Below, in pieces: positions 41,406 to 50,124 of a stretch of 64,000 bases of DNA. How positions within the stretch are numbered: position 1 is the first letter of the stretch; each line of letters opens with the position of its first letter. Under the pieces are notes generated by a model. That model worked only from the letters and a program-made list of their open reading frames with translations. It made no database searches and had not been told where the DNA came from. A program made the position numbers and the translations under genes. Source of the DNA: CADCVT01 sp035940955 (GTDB lineage Bacteria > Actinomycetota > Thermoleophilia > Solirubrobacterales > Solirubrobacteraceae); contig DASZEJ010000158.1 in the NCBI GenBank assembly GCA_035940955.1, forward strand, positions 1 through 64,000, written 5' to 3'.

Positions 41406-42435
41406 GCGCCTCGACCACCCGCTCGCCGGCCCGGCCGTCGCCGTAGAGCGGCGGGCGCTCGGCCGGCGGGGGCGTCTCGAGGGCGCGCAGCGCGGCGTCG
41501 GCGTCGAGGTCGACGAGCACGTTCCACCCCGCGGCCAGCGTCTCCACCCACTCGGTCGTGTCGCGCAGCGTGATGCACGGCACGCCGGCGAGGTAGGCCT
41601 CCTTCTGGACGCCGCCCGAGTCGGTCAGCACCGCGCGCGCCCGCAGCAGCAGCGCGGTGAAGTCCACGTACCCGAGCGGCGGCCGGACGTCGAGCGCCGC
41701 CTCCACGCGCTCCAGCAGCCCGGCCGCCTCGAGCCGCGCGCGCGTGCGCGGGTGCAGCGGCAGCACGACCGGGAACGGCATCGCGCACAGCAGGTCGACC
41801 AGCCGCCGCAGCCGCTCGGGGTCGTCCACGTTGCCCGCCCGGTGCGCGGTCGCGAGCAGGAAGGGGCCGTCCGGCGCCTGGACCGCCAGGTCGCGCGCCC
41901 GCGGCTGCACGGCGAGCGCCACGTCGACCATGACGTCGCCGACCAGCTCGACCTTCCCCGCCGCCCGCTCGGCGCGCAGGTTCGCCACCGCGGTTTCCGA
42001 CGAGCAGAGCAGCAGCGCCGCCGCGTGGTCGACCAGCACGCGGTTCAGCTCCTCCGGCATCCGCCGGTCGAACGACCGCATGCCGGCCTCGACGTGCGCG
42101 ACCGGCACGCCGGCCTGCGCCGCGGCCAGTCCGGCGGCGAGCGTCGAGTTCGTGTCGCCGTAGACGAGCACGACGTCGGGCGCCGCGCGCGCGATCAGCG
42201 GCTCCAGCGCGTCGAGCATCCGCGCCGTCTGCGACGTGTTCGACCCGCCGTGGATCCCCAGCTCGACCTCCGGCCGCGGCACGCCCAGCTCCTCCACGAA
42301 GACCGTCGACAGCTCGTCGTCGTGGTGCTGGCCGGTGTGGACGAGCGTCTCCGCGTGGTGCGTCCGGAGCGGGCCGGACACCGCAGCCGCCTTGACGAAC
42401 TGCGGCCGGTTCCCGATGACGGTGAGGACCCTCAC
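41374..42435 (-). CDS. wecB: UDP-N-acetylglucosamine 2-epimerase (non-hydrolysing)
   Basis: A 353-residue GT-B-fold enzyme that interconverts UDP-GlcNAc and UDP-ManNAc. Motifs: IGNRPQFVKAAAV near the start, HTGQHHDDELS, LVYGDTNSTLA, HVEAGMRSFDRRMPEELNR, and the UDP-binding TDSGGVQKEAYLAGVP. The GTG start overlaps the stop of the class IV aminotransferase by four bases. Product use by the nearby dehydrogenase is likely. Confidence 0.92.
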   Translation of the reverse strand: MRVLTVIGNRPQFVKAAAVSGPLRTHHAETLVHTGQHHDDELSTVFVEELGVPRPEVELGIHGGSNTSQTARMLDALEPLIARAAPDVVLVYGDTNSTLAAGLAAAQAGVPVAHVEAGMRSFDRRMPEELNRVLVDHAAALLLCSSETAVANLRAERAAGKVELVGDVMVDVALAVQPRARDLAVQAPDGPFLLATAHRAGNVDDPERLRRLVDLLCAMPFPVVLPLHPRTRARLEAAGLLERVEAALDVRPPLGYVDFTALLLRARAVLTDSGGVQKEAYLAGVPCITLRDTTEWVETLAAGWNVLVDLDADAALRALETPPPAERPPLYGDGRAGERVVEALTAFAGARSA

Positions 42436-43208
42436 CCGGCCGTCGCTTCGGCGATCCGCTCGCGCAGCAGCCGGGCCGCCTCGCGGGTCAGCGGCCCGCC
42501 GCGCTCGAGCTCGCGCTCCTCGATCGCGTGTACGGCCTGCACCTCGCGCGTCGTGGACGCCAGGAACGCCTCGGTCATCAAGGCCACGTCGTCGCGGGCG
42601 GTGACCCGCTCGCGGGCGCCGGTCAGCTCGACGACGTGGCGGCGGGTGATCGAGTCGAGGATGTGGTCGTCCAGCGGCGGGGTGAACAGCTCCCCGTCGA
42701 GGACGTAGAACAGGGACGACGTCGGGCCCTCCAGCACGCGGCCGTGCGGGGTGACGAGCAGCGCCTCGTCGAACCCGCGCTCGTTCGCGATCCGGGTCGC
42801 CAGCATGTTCGCCGCGTAGGACAGCGACTTGATCTGGTCGAGCAGGCGCGGCGGCGCGTACTCGACGATCGCGAGGGAGACGGACGGCGCGGGCGGCGTG
42901 TGCTCCTCGATGAACGCGATCCGGCGCCCGCCGCGGGTCACCATCACGCGCAGCCGCGCGTCGCCGGGCTGCTCGGCGTCGAGCAGCGCGCGCACGTCGG
43001 CGCGCACCGCGGCCGTGTCGACCGGCAGCCGCAGCCCCGCGGCCGACCGCTCCATCCGCGCGAGGTGCTCGTCGAGCGCGAACGGCCGGCCGCCGTACAG
43101 GCGCATCACCTCGAAGACGCCGTCGCCGCGCACGAGCCCCTCGTCGGCGACCGGGATCCGGGCGTCGGCGGCGTCGCAGAGGGCCCCGTCCAGGCAGGCG
43201 AGCGGCAT
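42432..43208 (-). CDS. Class IV PLP aminotransferase / aminodeoxychorismate lyase-like
   Basis: A 258-residue fold-type IV PLP enzyme. The N-terminal VRGDGVFEVMRLYGGRPFALDEHLARM region is typical, and the PLP lysine lies in DQIKSLSYAANMLATR, followed by ALLVTPHGRVLEGPTSSLF. The family includes branched-chain aminotransferase, D-amino-acid aminotransferase and 4-amino-4-deoxychorismate lyase, and the sequence does not separate them. ATG 43208 lies 25 bases from the divergent pcm start. Confidence 0.85.
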   Translation of the reverse strand: MPLACLDGALCDAADARIPVADEGLVRGDGVFEVMRLYGGRPFALDEHLARMERSAAGLRLPVDTAAVRADVRALLDAEQPGDARLRVMVTRGGRRIAFIEEHTPPAPSVSLAIVEYAPPRLLDQIKSLSYAANMLATRIANERGFDEALLVTPHGRVLEGPTSSLFYVLDGELFTPPLDDHILDSITRRHVVELTGARERVTARDDVALMTEAFLASTTREVQAVHAIEERELERGGPLTREAARLLRERIAEATAG

Positions 43209-43220
43209 GGGGGGCGAGTC

Positions 43221-43226
43221 TATGCT
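43221..43226 (+). promoter_or_regulatory. -10 box of pcm (leaderless type)
   Basis: TATGCT ends seven bases before ATG 43234. The upstream ATG at 43222 lies inside this hexamer and so is unlikely to be the start. Confidence 0.45.
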
Positions 43227-43233
43227 CGACGCC

Positions 43234-43854
43234 ATGGCGCCGACGCGCGAACGGCTGATCGCCGAGCTGCGGCGGCACGTGCGCGACGACCGGGTCCTCG
43301 CCGCGATCGCCGAGGTGCCGCGCGAGCTGTTCGTGCCGCCCGAGCGCCGCCGCTCCGCCTGGGCGAACGAGGCGCTGCCGATCGGCGGCGGCCAGACGAT
43401 CTCCCAGCCGCTCGTCGTCGCGCACATGGCCGAGCTGCTGCGGATCGCGCCGGGCGCGCGCGTGCTCGACGTCGGGACCGGCTCCGGCTACCACGCCGCG
43501 ATCCTCGCCCGCCTGGGCGCGCGCGTGTGGAGCGTCGAGCGCGACCCCGCGCTGTCCGAGCAGGCCGCGGCGAACCTCGCCGCGGCGGGGATCGAGGACG
43601 TCGAGCTGATCGTCGGCGACGGCACGCTCGGCCACGCGCCCGCGGCCCCGTACGACGCGGTCAACGTCGCCGCCTCGGCCCGCCGCGAGGTGCCGCCCGC
43701 GCTGCTCGACCAGCTCGCGCGCGGCGGCCGGCTGGTCATCCCGGTGGGGGAGCGGCTCGTCCTGGTCGGGCGTGACGCGGAGGGAAGGCTGCACCACGCC
43801 GACGCGGGCGGCGTGCGGTTCGTCCCGCTCGTGGAAGGCCCGGCGCCTGACTAG
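43234..43854 (+). CDS. pcm: Protein-L-isoaspartate O-methyltransferase
   Basis: A 206-residue SAM-dependent repair enzyme for isomerised aspartates. The family loop LPIGGGQTISQPLVVAHM and the SAM motif VLDVGTGSGYHAAIL (near residue 76) are clear. The C-terminal RGGRLVIPVGER matches. ATG 43234 is chosen for the -10 spacing. The TAG stop overlaps the convergent cyclase stop in CTAG. Confidence 0.93.
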   Translation: MAPTRERLIAELRRHVRDDRVLAAIAEVPRELFVPPERRRSAWANEALPIGGGQTISQPLVVAHMAELLRIAPGARVLDVGTGSGYHAAILARLGARVWSVERDPALSEQAAANLAAAGIEDVELIVGDGTLGHAPAAPYDAVNVAASARREVPPALLDQLARGGRLVIPVGERLVLVGRDAEGRLHHADAGGVRFVPLVEGPAPD

Positions 43855-45587
43855 GCCGCGCGCAGCCGGCGCGCCGGGCGCGGCGCGTAGACCGGCACCG
43901 GCTGGCCGCGGCCCGCGACCGCCTGCTCGCCCGCGGGGGCGAGGCGCGCGCGGCTGTGCTCGTCCAGGCGCTCCCACGTCGCCTCGCTGACGAACAGCGC
44001 GTGCGGCGTTCCCTTCGTGGCCGCCTGCAGGCGCGCCGCGACGTTCGTCGTGTCGCCGACCGCCGCGTACTCCATCCGCCGCTCGGACCCGACGGTGCCC
44101 GACATCACCGCGCCGCTGTTGAGCCCGACGCCGAGGCGGAACGGCGGCAGCTCGCGCTCGGCCAGCCACGCGTTGAGCCGCGGCAGGCGGACGGCGAGCA
44201 GCTCCTCGGCCGCTGCGAGCCCCCGGATCGCGTGGTCCGCGCGCTCCACCGGCGACCCGAAGACGGCCATGATCCCGTCGCCGAGGTAGGAGACGACCGT
44301 GCCGTCGTGGCCGAGGATCGCGTCGCTCATCTCGCCGAGGTAGGTGTTGAGCACCTCGATGACCAGCTCCGGCTCGGCGCTCTCGGCGAAGGTCGTGAAG
44401 CCGCGCAGGTCGCAGAACAGGACGGTCGACTCCTGCCGCACGCCGGCGATGCCGCCGGTGGCGTCCTCGCGCGCGAGCAGCTCGTCGACCACCGGCTCGG
44501 GGACGAAGCGGCCGAACAGGAAGCGCATCCGGCGCCGGTCGCGTGCGGCGAGGATCGCCGCCGCGCCCAGCGCCCCCACGCCGCCGACGAGCAGCGCCAG
44601 CACCGGCGGGACGACGGCGAGCACCGTGCCGCCGTCGAACGCCAGCTGCGCGCCGACGAGCCACAGCCCGAGCGCGGCGAAGCCGACGAGGATCGACCAG
44701 CGGGCGCGCAGGCGCAGCGACGCGACCGGCACGACCAGCGCGAGCGCCACGATCGCCAGGACGTTCAGCCAGCCGGGCGCGTCGCGCAGCGGCAGGCCGC
44801 GCAGGACGGTCGAGATCGCGTTGGCCTGCACCTCCGGGCCGGGCATCAGCTCGTCGTGCGCGGTCGGGACGGGATGCAGGTCCTGCAGCGACGGTGCCGA
44901 GGCGCCCACGACGACGACGCGGCCGCGCAGCTTCGCGGGGTCGACCCGCCCGCGGACCAGGTCGACGAAGCGGTACGTCGGCACGGTCCCCGGCCCGCCG
45001 TGGTAGTCGATCAGCGCGTCCTCGAACGGCGCGACCTCGCGCTTCGTCGCGGCCTCGGCGGCCGCCACCGCGAACGTCTCCAGCCCGTCGATGCTCGGGT
45101 GCACGCGGCGCACGACGGCGCCGATGTCGACCGGCGTGCTCGTGTTCGCGGCGCGCGCCTTCGCCGCGCGCAGGTTCTCGTCCCCGCCGAGCACGTTCGT
45201 GTGCCCGTCCTCGTCCACCTCGGTGGTCGAGAGCACCGTGCCGGGGTTGCGCGCGACCGCCTCGTACAGCGCGTAGTCGTCGGCCTCGCGCCCGCTCGGC
45301 TCGGTGAACTGCACGTCGTACGCGACGGCGGCGACGCCCGCCTCGCGCAGCGCGTCGATCGCCCGCGCGTGCCAGACGCGGCGGATCGGCCAGCGGTTGA
45401 GCTCGGTGATCGACTGCCCGTCGATCGCGACGACGGCGACGTCGGTCGCGCGCTCCTCGCCGCGGACGGCGAAGCGGGCGTCCTGCGTCTGGCCCTCCAG
45501 GCGGTCGAGCACGCCGGTGGCCGACGCCGCGAGCGCGATCAGCGCGGCGGCGAGCGCGGCGGCCGCGACGCCGAGGCGCCGGCGCAT
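43851..45587 (-). CDS. CHASE2-domain class III adenylate/guanylate cyclase
   Basis: A 578-residue membrane sensor-cyclase. One N-terminal helix is followed by an extracytoplasmic CHASE2 domain (about 30-275), three helices (about 280-355) and a class III cyclase domain (about 385-560). Metal-binding Asp residues are in VLFCDLRGFTTF and YLGDGIMAVFG, and the transition-state Asn/Arg in TNVAARLQ. VGDTTN carries the Asp of the substrate-specifying position, favouring ATP. It is joined to the upstream CNB-HD-GYP gene by TGATG, so cAMP made here may be sensed by that product. Confidence 0.9.
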   Translation of the reverse strand: MRRRLGVAAAALAAALIALAASATGVLDRLEGQTQDARFAVRGEERATDVAVVAIDGQSITELNRWPIRRVWHARAIDALREAGVAAVAYDVQFTEPSGREADDYALYEAVARNPGTVLSTTEVDEDGHTNVLGGDENLRAAKARAANTSTPVDIGAVVRRVHPSIDGLETFAVAAAEAATKREVAPFEDALIDYHGGPGTVPTYRFVDLVRGRVDPAKLRGRVVVVGASAPSLQDLHPVPTAHDELMPGPEVQANAISTVLRGLPLRDAPGWLNVLAIVALALVVPVASLRLRARWSILVGFAALGLWLVGAQLAFDGGTVLAVVPPVLALLVGGVGALGAAAILAARDRRRMRFLFGRFVPEPVVDELLAREDATGGIAGVRQESTVLFCDLRGFTTFAESAEPELVIEVLNTYLGEMSDAILGHDGTVVSYLGDGIMAVFGSPVERADHAIRGLAAAEELLAVRLPRLNAWLAERELPPFRLGVGLNSGAVMSGTVGSERRMEYAAVGDTTNVAARLQAATKGTPHALFVSEATWERLDEHSRARLAPAGEQAVAGRGQPVPVYAPRPARRLRAA

Positions 45588-46717
45588 CACTCCCCCGCGC
45601 GCAGGTCCGGCCGGCGCGAGATGAACAGCGCCGCCAGCTCGGGGTCGAGGTGCGTCCCCGCCAGCGTCGCGATCTCGCGCAGCGCGTCGTCGACCAGCCA
45701 CGCCTCCTTGTACGGGCGGTCGGAGACGAGCGCGTCGAAGACGTCGCACACGGCGACCAGGCGGGCGACGAGCGGGATCTCCGCGCCGCGCAGGCCCTCG
45801 GGGTAGCCGGTGCCGTCCCACTTCTCGTGGTGGGTGCGGGCGATCACCTCGGCCATGCGGACCACGGGCGAGCGGCTGCCGGCGAGCAGCTGGGCCCCGA
45901 CCGTCGTGTGGCTCTTCATGACCTCCCACTCCTCCGGGCCGAGCGGGCCCTCCTTGAGGAGCACGCGGTCGGGGATGGCGATCTTCCCGATGTCGTGCAT
46001 GGAGGAGGCGTGCATGACCTGGTCGGCCTCCTCCTGCGTCATGCCGTAGTCGAGCGCGAGCTGCGCGCACATCCGGCTCATGCGGGTGATGTGGATGCCG
46101 GTGGAGTCGTCGCGCGACTCGGCCGCGTGGGCCAGGCGGCGGACCAGCTCGAGCTGGGACTCGCGCAGGTCGGCCGTCCGCTCGCGGACCTTCGACTCGA
46201 GCTTGGAGTTGTGCCGCGCCAGCTCCTCCTTGGCGAGCGTGAGCGAGAAGGCGAGCGTGCCGAGCATCTGGCGCATGGCCCTGGGGTCGGCGTCGAGGAC
46301 GCGGTCGAGGTCCTCCTTGCGCACCTCGACGGTCTCGCTCCGGTCGATGGCGACGATGGAGGCCAGGCGGGGCGCCGCGTTGAGGACGCCGACCTCGCCG
46401 AACACGTCGCCGCGGAAGAGGCGCTGGAGGACGAGCCCGGGGTCGCGGCTGGGCCGCACGACGCTGAGCTGGCCGCGGGTGACGACGTGCATCGAGTCGC
46501 CCTGGTCGCCCTCGCGGAAGACGATCTCGCCGGGGCGGAACCGGCGGCGCCGGGCGTGGCCGGCCAGATCGCGCAGCGCGGGCCAGGGAAGCCCCGCGAG
46601 CAGCTCGATGCCGGTCAGCTCTTCGGGCTGAACGGGGGAGTCGAGGCCCGTGACGCCCGGATGCGCGCCGTGCCCGCCGAGCGACGTGGCGCCCAGCAGT
46701 GTGCCGAGCGGTTCCAT
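45587..46717 (-). CDS. Cyclic-nucleotide-binding HD-GYP phosphodiesterase
   Basis: A 376-residue protein. A CRP-like cyclic-nucleotide-binding domain (about 40-155; RFRPGEIVFREGD, GDVFGEVGVLNAAPRLASIV with the phosphate-binding Arg) is linked by a coiled-coil-like segment (about 165-195, KEELARHNSKLESKVRERT) to an HD-GYP domain. That domain has MHDIGKIAIPD and HHEKWDGTGYP, the residues needed for c-di-GMP hydrolysis. ATG 46717 is chosen; GTG 46810 would add 31 residues of non-domain sequence. It is co-translated with the cyclase, suggesting a cAMP-controlled c-di-GMP switch. Confidence 0.88.
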   Translation of the reverse strand: MEPLGTLLGATSLGGHGAHPGVTGLDSPVQPEELTGIELLAGLPWPALRDLAGHARRRRFRPGEIVFREGDQGDSMHVVTRGQLSVVRPSRDPGLVLQRLFRGDVFGEVGVLNAAPRLASIVAIDRSETVEVRKEDLDRVLDADPRAMRQMLGTLAFSLTLAKEELARHNSKLESKVRERTADLRESQLELVRRLAHAAESRDDSTGIHITRMSRMCAQLALDYGMTQEEADQVMHASSMHDIGKIAIPDRVLLKEGPLGPEEWEVMKSHTTVGAQLLAGSRSPVVRMAEVIARTHHEKWDGTGYPEGLRGAEIPLVARLVAVCDVFDALVSDRPYKEAWLVDDALREIATLAGTHLDPELAALFISRRPDLRAGE

Positions 46718-46815
46718 AGTCCACTCGCGAATCGGCCTGTTGGCGGCGATCTTGAGCGGGGCGGGCGGATGGTGGACCGGTGCGCCACACCTTCCCAGGG
46801 GCGTGGTCACCGTCG

Positions 46816-48243
46816 ATGATGCCCGGTGTGAGCGGTGACGGGCTCGAACGCCGCGACGTCGTCGTGGTCGGCGGGGGGATCGCCGGGCTGGCGGCCGCGT
46901 GGCGCCTGCGCGAGCGCGACGTCGTGCTGCTGGAGGCGGATTCGCGGCTCGGGGGGCGGCTGCGGTCCGACCCCTCGGGCGACTACTGGATGAACTACGG
47001 CGCGCACCTGTTCCCGGGGCCGGGGACGCTGGTGGACTCGATCGCGCGGGACTGCGGGCTGGAGACCGTGCCGGTGCGCGGGAGCATGATGGGCCTGGCG
47101 GTGGGGTCGAAGCTGCTCAACGGGGGCCGCGTCGAGACGTATCCGCTCCGGCTTCCGCTCGGCGTCCGCGAGCGCGCGGCGTTCGCGGCCGCCGGGGTGA
47201 AGGTGCAGCGCGCGGTTGCGAGGTACCACCGCGAGGCGGCGCCGCGGCCGGGTGACGGTCCCTCCGAGGTGCGCGCGCGCCTGCTCGCGTTCGAGGGGCA
47301 CCGCACGTTCGCGGACTTCCTCGGCCCGCTGCCGCCGGGCGTCGAGGCGATCTTCTCGTGCGCCGCGCATCGCGCGACGGCGGAGCTGACGGAGCTGTCG
47401 GCCGGCTGCGGGATCGGCCTGTTCGCGATGGTGTGGGGCGGGAGCCGGTCGCTGATCGCGCGCAACCTGATGGGCGGGACGGGGCGGCTCCCCGCCGCGA
47501 TCGACCGGGCGCTGGGGGATCGCGCGCGCACGGGGAGTCGTGTGGGCGGCGTGCGTCCGGACGCAGGCGAGCTGCTCGTCGACTACGCCGGCCCGGACGG
47601 GCCGCGTCGGGTCCGTGCCCGGCACGTGATCGTCGCGGTCCAGGCTCCGCATGCCGCCCCGCTCGTCGCCGCGGTCGCGCCCGAGGCGGCCGCGGCGCTG
47701 GAGCGGATGACGTACGGGGCGTTCCTGAGCGTCGCCGTGCGGACGCTCGAGACGGCTGCCATGCCCTGGGACCGGGTCTACGCGATGGCGACGCCCGGCC
47801 GGGTCTTCGACATGTTCACGAACCAGGGCCAGGCGCTCCGGGGCGCCGGGCCGCGCCGCCCCGGCGGCAGCCTGATGCTGTTCGCCGGAGCGCACCGGGC
47901 GGCGGCGCTCATGCAGGAGGACGACGAGGTCATCGTCGAGAGGTTCCTCCGCGACCTGCACGACCTGTATCCGCAGACGCGCGGGATCGTCGGCGACGCT
48001 CGGGTCCGGCGCTGGGAGCTCGGCAACGTCTACGCGCACCCGGGCCGTGCGAGCCTGCAGGCTCCGCTCGAGGGAGCGCTCGGGGCCCACGGCAACCTGC
48101 ACCTCGCCGGCGACTACTTCGCCGAGCTGGGGAACATGGAGGCCGCCGCCCGGACCGGCGCCGAGGCGGCCGACCGGGTCGCCGCGCTGCTGCCGGCCCC
48201 GGTTCCCTCCACCACCCGCCACAACGAGGTACGCCATGGCTGA
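46816..48243 (+). CDS. FAD-dependent amine oxidase/protoporphyrinogen-oxidase-like protein
   Basis: A 475-residue flavoprotein. The dinucleotide-binding VVVGGGIAGLAAAWRLRERD is near residue 15, followed by LEADSRLGGRLRSD, typical of the monoamine-oxidase superfamily, and the C-terminal HLAGDYFAELGNMEAAARTG that binds FAD. Substrates in this family range from amines to carotenoids and UDP-galactopyranose-like sugars; this one is not assignable. The start is uncertain: ATG 46816, ATG 46819 or GTG 46828. It overlaps the DapA-family gene by eight bases. Confidence 0.8.
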   Translation: MMPGVSGDGLERRDVVVVGGGIAGLAAAWRLRERDVVLLEADSRLGGRLRSDPSGDYWMNYGAHLFPGPGTLVDSIARDCGLETVPVRGSMMGLAVGSKLLNGGRVETYPLRLPLGVRERAAFAAAGVKVQRAVARYHREAAPRPGDGPSEVRARLLAFEGHRTFADFLGPLPPGVEAIFSCAAHRATAELTELSAGCGIGLFAMVWGGSRSLIARNLMGGTGRLPAAIDRALGDRARTGSRVGGVRPDAGELLVDYAGPDGPRRVRARHVIVAVQAPHAAPLVAAVAPEAAAALERMTYGAFLSVAVRTLETAAMPWDRVYAMATPGRVFDMFTNQGQALRGAGPRRPGGSLMLFAGAHRAAALMQEDDEVIVERFLRDLHDLYPQTRGIVGDARVRRWELGNVYAHPGRASLQAPLEGALGAHGNLHLAGDYFAELGNMEAAARTGAEAADRVAALLPAPVPSTTRHNEVRHG

Positions 48244-49153
48244 CCCGATCGAGTTCCGCGGGGTGCTCCCCGCGCTCGTCACGCCGTTCACCGACGACGG
48301 CCGCGACGTCGACGCCGACGCGCTCACGGCGATCGTCGAACGCCTGATCGCGGGAGGCGTGTCCGGGCTCGTGCCCGGCGGCAGCACCGGCGAGTTCACG
48401 ACGCTGACGAACGCCGAGCGCCGGCGGCTGGTCGAGATCACGGTCGCGGCCGCGGGCGGGCGCGTCCCGGTCGTCGCGGGCACCGGAGCGCTCTCCACCC
48501 GCGAGACGGTCGAGCTCAGCGTCCACGCCGAGGAGGCCGGCGCGGCGGCGGTGATGATCGTCCCGCCGTTCTACCACCCGCTCAGCTGGCCGGAGCTGCG
48601 CGCGCACTACGCCGCGGTCGCCGACGCGATCTCGATCCCGATCATGTACTACAACCTCCCGAGCGCCTCGGGGGTGACGCTCTCCGTCGCCCAGCTCAGC
48701 GAGCTGCGCCGCGTCGCGCGCGTGACGTCGCTGAAGGACACCGGCGGCGACGCCGTCGCCTCGACCGAGATCATCCAGGCCGGCGAGCGTGCGCCGACGC
48801 TGCTCAACGGCTACGACACGCTGACGTTCGCGGCGCTCGCGGCGGGCGTGCGCGCGATCGTCTGGGGAGCCGCCTCGATCCTCCCCGAGCCGTGCGTCGA
48901 GCTGCACCGCCTGCTCATCGACGACCTCGACCTCGCAGCCGCCCGCGAGCTCTGGTCCCGCCTCTGGCCGCTGTGCCAGTTCCTCGAGAGCCAGAGCTAC
49001 CCGGCGGCGGTCAAGGCGGCCTGCGCGCTCGTCGGCGACAGGACAGGACCGGTGCGAGCACCGCTCCTGCCGCTGGACGAGGCGGCGACCGCCGAGCTGG
49101 CGAGGCTGGTGGAGCGGGCCGGGATGAGCGCGGCGCGCGCGAGCGCGAGGTGA
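48236..49153 (+). CDS. DapA/N-acetylneuraminate-lyase-family aldolase
   Basis: A 305-residue Schiff-base class I aldolase. LVTPFTDDGRDVD opens the TIM barrel, GGSTGEFTTLT binds the pyruvate carboxylate, YYNLPSASG holds the catalytic Tyr, and the lysine lies in RVTSLKDTGGDAV. No dap genes are adjacent, so it may be a catabolic or sugar-acid lyase rather than true dihydrodipicolinate synthase. It starts within the last codons of the FAD gene. The integrated element begins 22 bases after its stop. Confidence 0.88.
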   Translation: MADPIEFRGVLPALVTPFTDDGRDVDADALTAIVERLIAGGVSGLVPGGSTGEFTTLTNAERRRLVEITVAAAGGRVPVVAGTGALSTRETVELSVHAEEAGAAAVMIVPPFYHPLSWPELRAHYAAVADAISIPIMYYNLPSASGVTLSVAQLSELRRVARVTSLKDTGGDAVASTEIIQAGERAPTLLNGYDTLTFAALAAGVRAIVWGAASILPEPCVELHRLLIDDLDLAAARELWSRLWPLCQFLESQSYPAAVKAACALVGDRTGPVRAPLLPLDEAATAELARLVERAGMSAARASAR

Positions 49154-49175
49154 CGAACGACAGGCGCCCTCGCGG

Positions 49176-49221
49176 GAGTGCCCCCGCTAGGAATCGAACC
49201 TAGAACCTTCGGATTAAGAGT
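49176..49221 (-). repeat. Left attachment repeat: 3' half of tRNA-Lys
   Basis: Forty-six bases identical to 56315-56360. It contains the acceptor 3' strand, T-arm, variable loop and 3' anticodon arm of tRNA-Lys(CTT) but no 5' half, so it cannot be a tRNA gene. It marks the far end of the integrated element. Confidence 0.93.
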
Positions 49222-49478
49222 GGCCCGAAGGGGGTGCAGCTCCGCTGGCTTGCGGGCGGATCGTATCGGACGGTCTGGCTGGGTGAGGCACGTTTTCGTC
49301 GGTGTGGTACCTGCGGCGGTACCCGGGCGGGTCGGCGCCTGTCGATGTCTGCGCACTTTCGTGACAGACCGCGACGCTCTTGCAACACCCTGCGCTCTAC
49401 CGTCGAGCCTTCAACACAAGAATGGCCCCGCGGCGGCGGCAACCGCCCGGGGCCGTGGCACAGGAGGCGTTAGCTCCC

Positions 49479-49721
49479 ATGCACGACGAGCGTACCCCCG
49501 CGGGCGACGACGACCGCGCCGACGCGGCGATCCTCGACCTGCTCCTCTACGACGATCACCGGCACCCATGGGCCGACGAGGAGATCGCCCGGGACATCGG
49601 CGACCGGCTGACCGTCACCGACGCGCTCTCGCGGCTTGAGCGCACCGGCCTCATCCACCGCCGCGACGGGTTCGTGTTCCCCACGCGCGCGGCCCACCGA
49701 GCCTCGAAGCTGATGCGCTAG
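49479..49721 (+). CDS. Small winged-helix protein of the element
   Basis: An 80-residue protein. An acidic start is followed by a compact winged helix (DAAILDLLLYDDHRHPWADE, then EIARDIGDRLTVTDALSRLE, then the wing GLIHRRDGFVFPTRAA). It has no other domain. GGAGG at 49463-49467 lies 11 bases before ATG 49479. It is the first gene inside the left attachment repeat. A hairpin of GGCCCC and GGGGCC arms at 49431-49454 in its leader could be a terminator or attenuator. It probably regulates element genes; the target is unknown. Confidence 0.65.
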   Translation: MHDERTPAGDDDRADAAILDLLLYDDHRHPWADEEIARDIGDRLTVTDALSRLERTGLIHRRDGFVFPTRAAHRASKLMR

Positions 49722-49823
49722 CTCGTGCGCCGGGCGCTGTGTGCGTCCAGCGCGCTCAAGCGCACCTCCGGGAGCGTCGAACCAAAGCGCACATGAATCA
49801 CATGCGGTACATAGCGCCCAGAC

Positions 49824-49852
49824 TGGACATTTCGGCCAGCTGGGCGTATCGT
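49824..49852 (+). promoter_or_regulatory. Promoter of the BldC-like gene
   Basis: TGGACA (49824-49829) and TATCGT (49847-49852) are 17 bases apart, and AAAGGAGG (49867-49874) follows before ATG 49879. This is the clearest SD-led promoter in the element and contrasts with the leaderless pattern of the host genes. Confidence 0.6.
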
Positions 49853-49878
49853 CCGGGCTGCCGTCCAAAGGAGGTTCC

Positions 49879-50073
49879 ATGGCCACCGCCACTCCAACGA
49901 AGCCGAAGGTTCTCCGCCGCTCCGAAGCCGCGGAACGCCTCGGCGTCCACCCCAACACGCTGGCCGGCTGGGTCCGGCGCGGCTGGCTGAAGGGCATCAA
50001 GCTCCCGGGCGGCGAGACGCGCTTCCGCGAGGAAGACGTCGAGGATCTGCGCAAGCGCATCTACGCCGAGTAA
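49879..50073 (+). CDS. BldC/MerR-type helix-turn-helix protein
   Basis: A 64-residue single-domain DNA-binding protein. RRSEAAERLGVHPNTLAGWV forms the helix-turn-helix and GWLKGIKLPGGETRFREED the winged part. Length and layout match BldC of Streptomyces and phage-type excisionases (HTH_17). Its strong promoter and AAAGGAGG site suggest high expression. Likely roles are regulation of the element or control of excision; a second HTH_17 protein next to the integrase is the better excisionase candidate. Confidence 0.78.
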   Translation: MATATPTKPKVLRRSEAAERLGVHPNTLAGWVRRGWLKGIKLPGGETRFREEDVEDLRKRIYAE

Positions 50074-50124
50074 CGTCCGCCGACGCGCTTAGGTTGAGGG
50101 GTCCGCCCGAGGCGGCCCTTCGAC

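Noticed and set aside
49176..49221. Second tRNA-Lys gene
   Set aside because: Only the 3' half is present; there is no D-arm or 5' acceptor strand. It is the duplicated attachment site.
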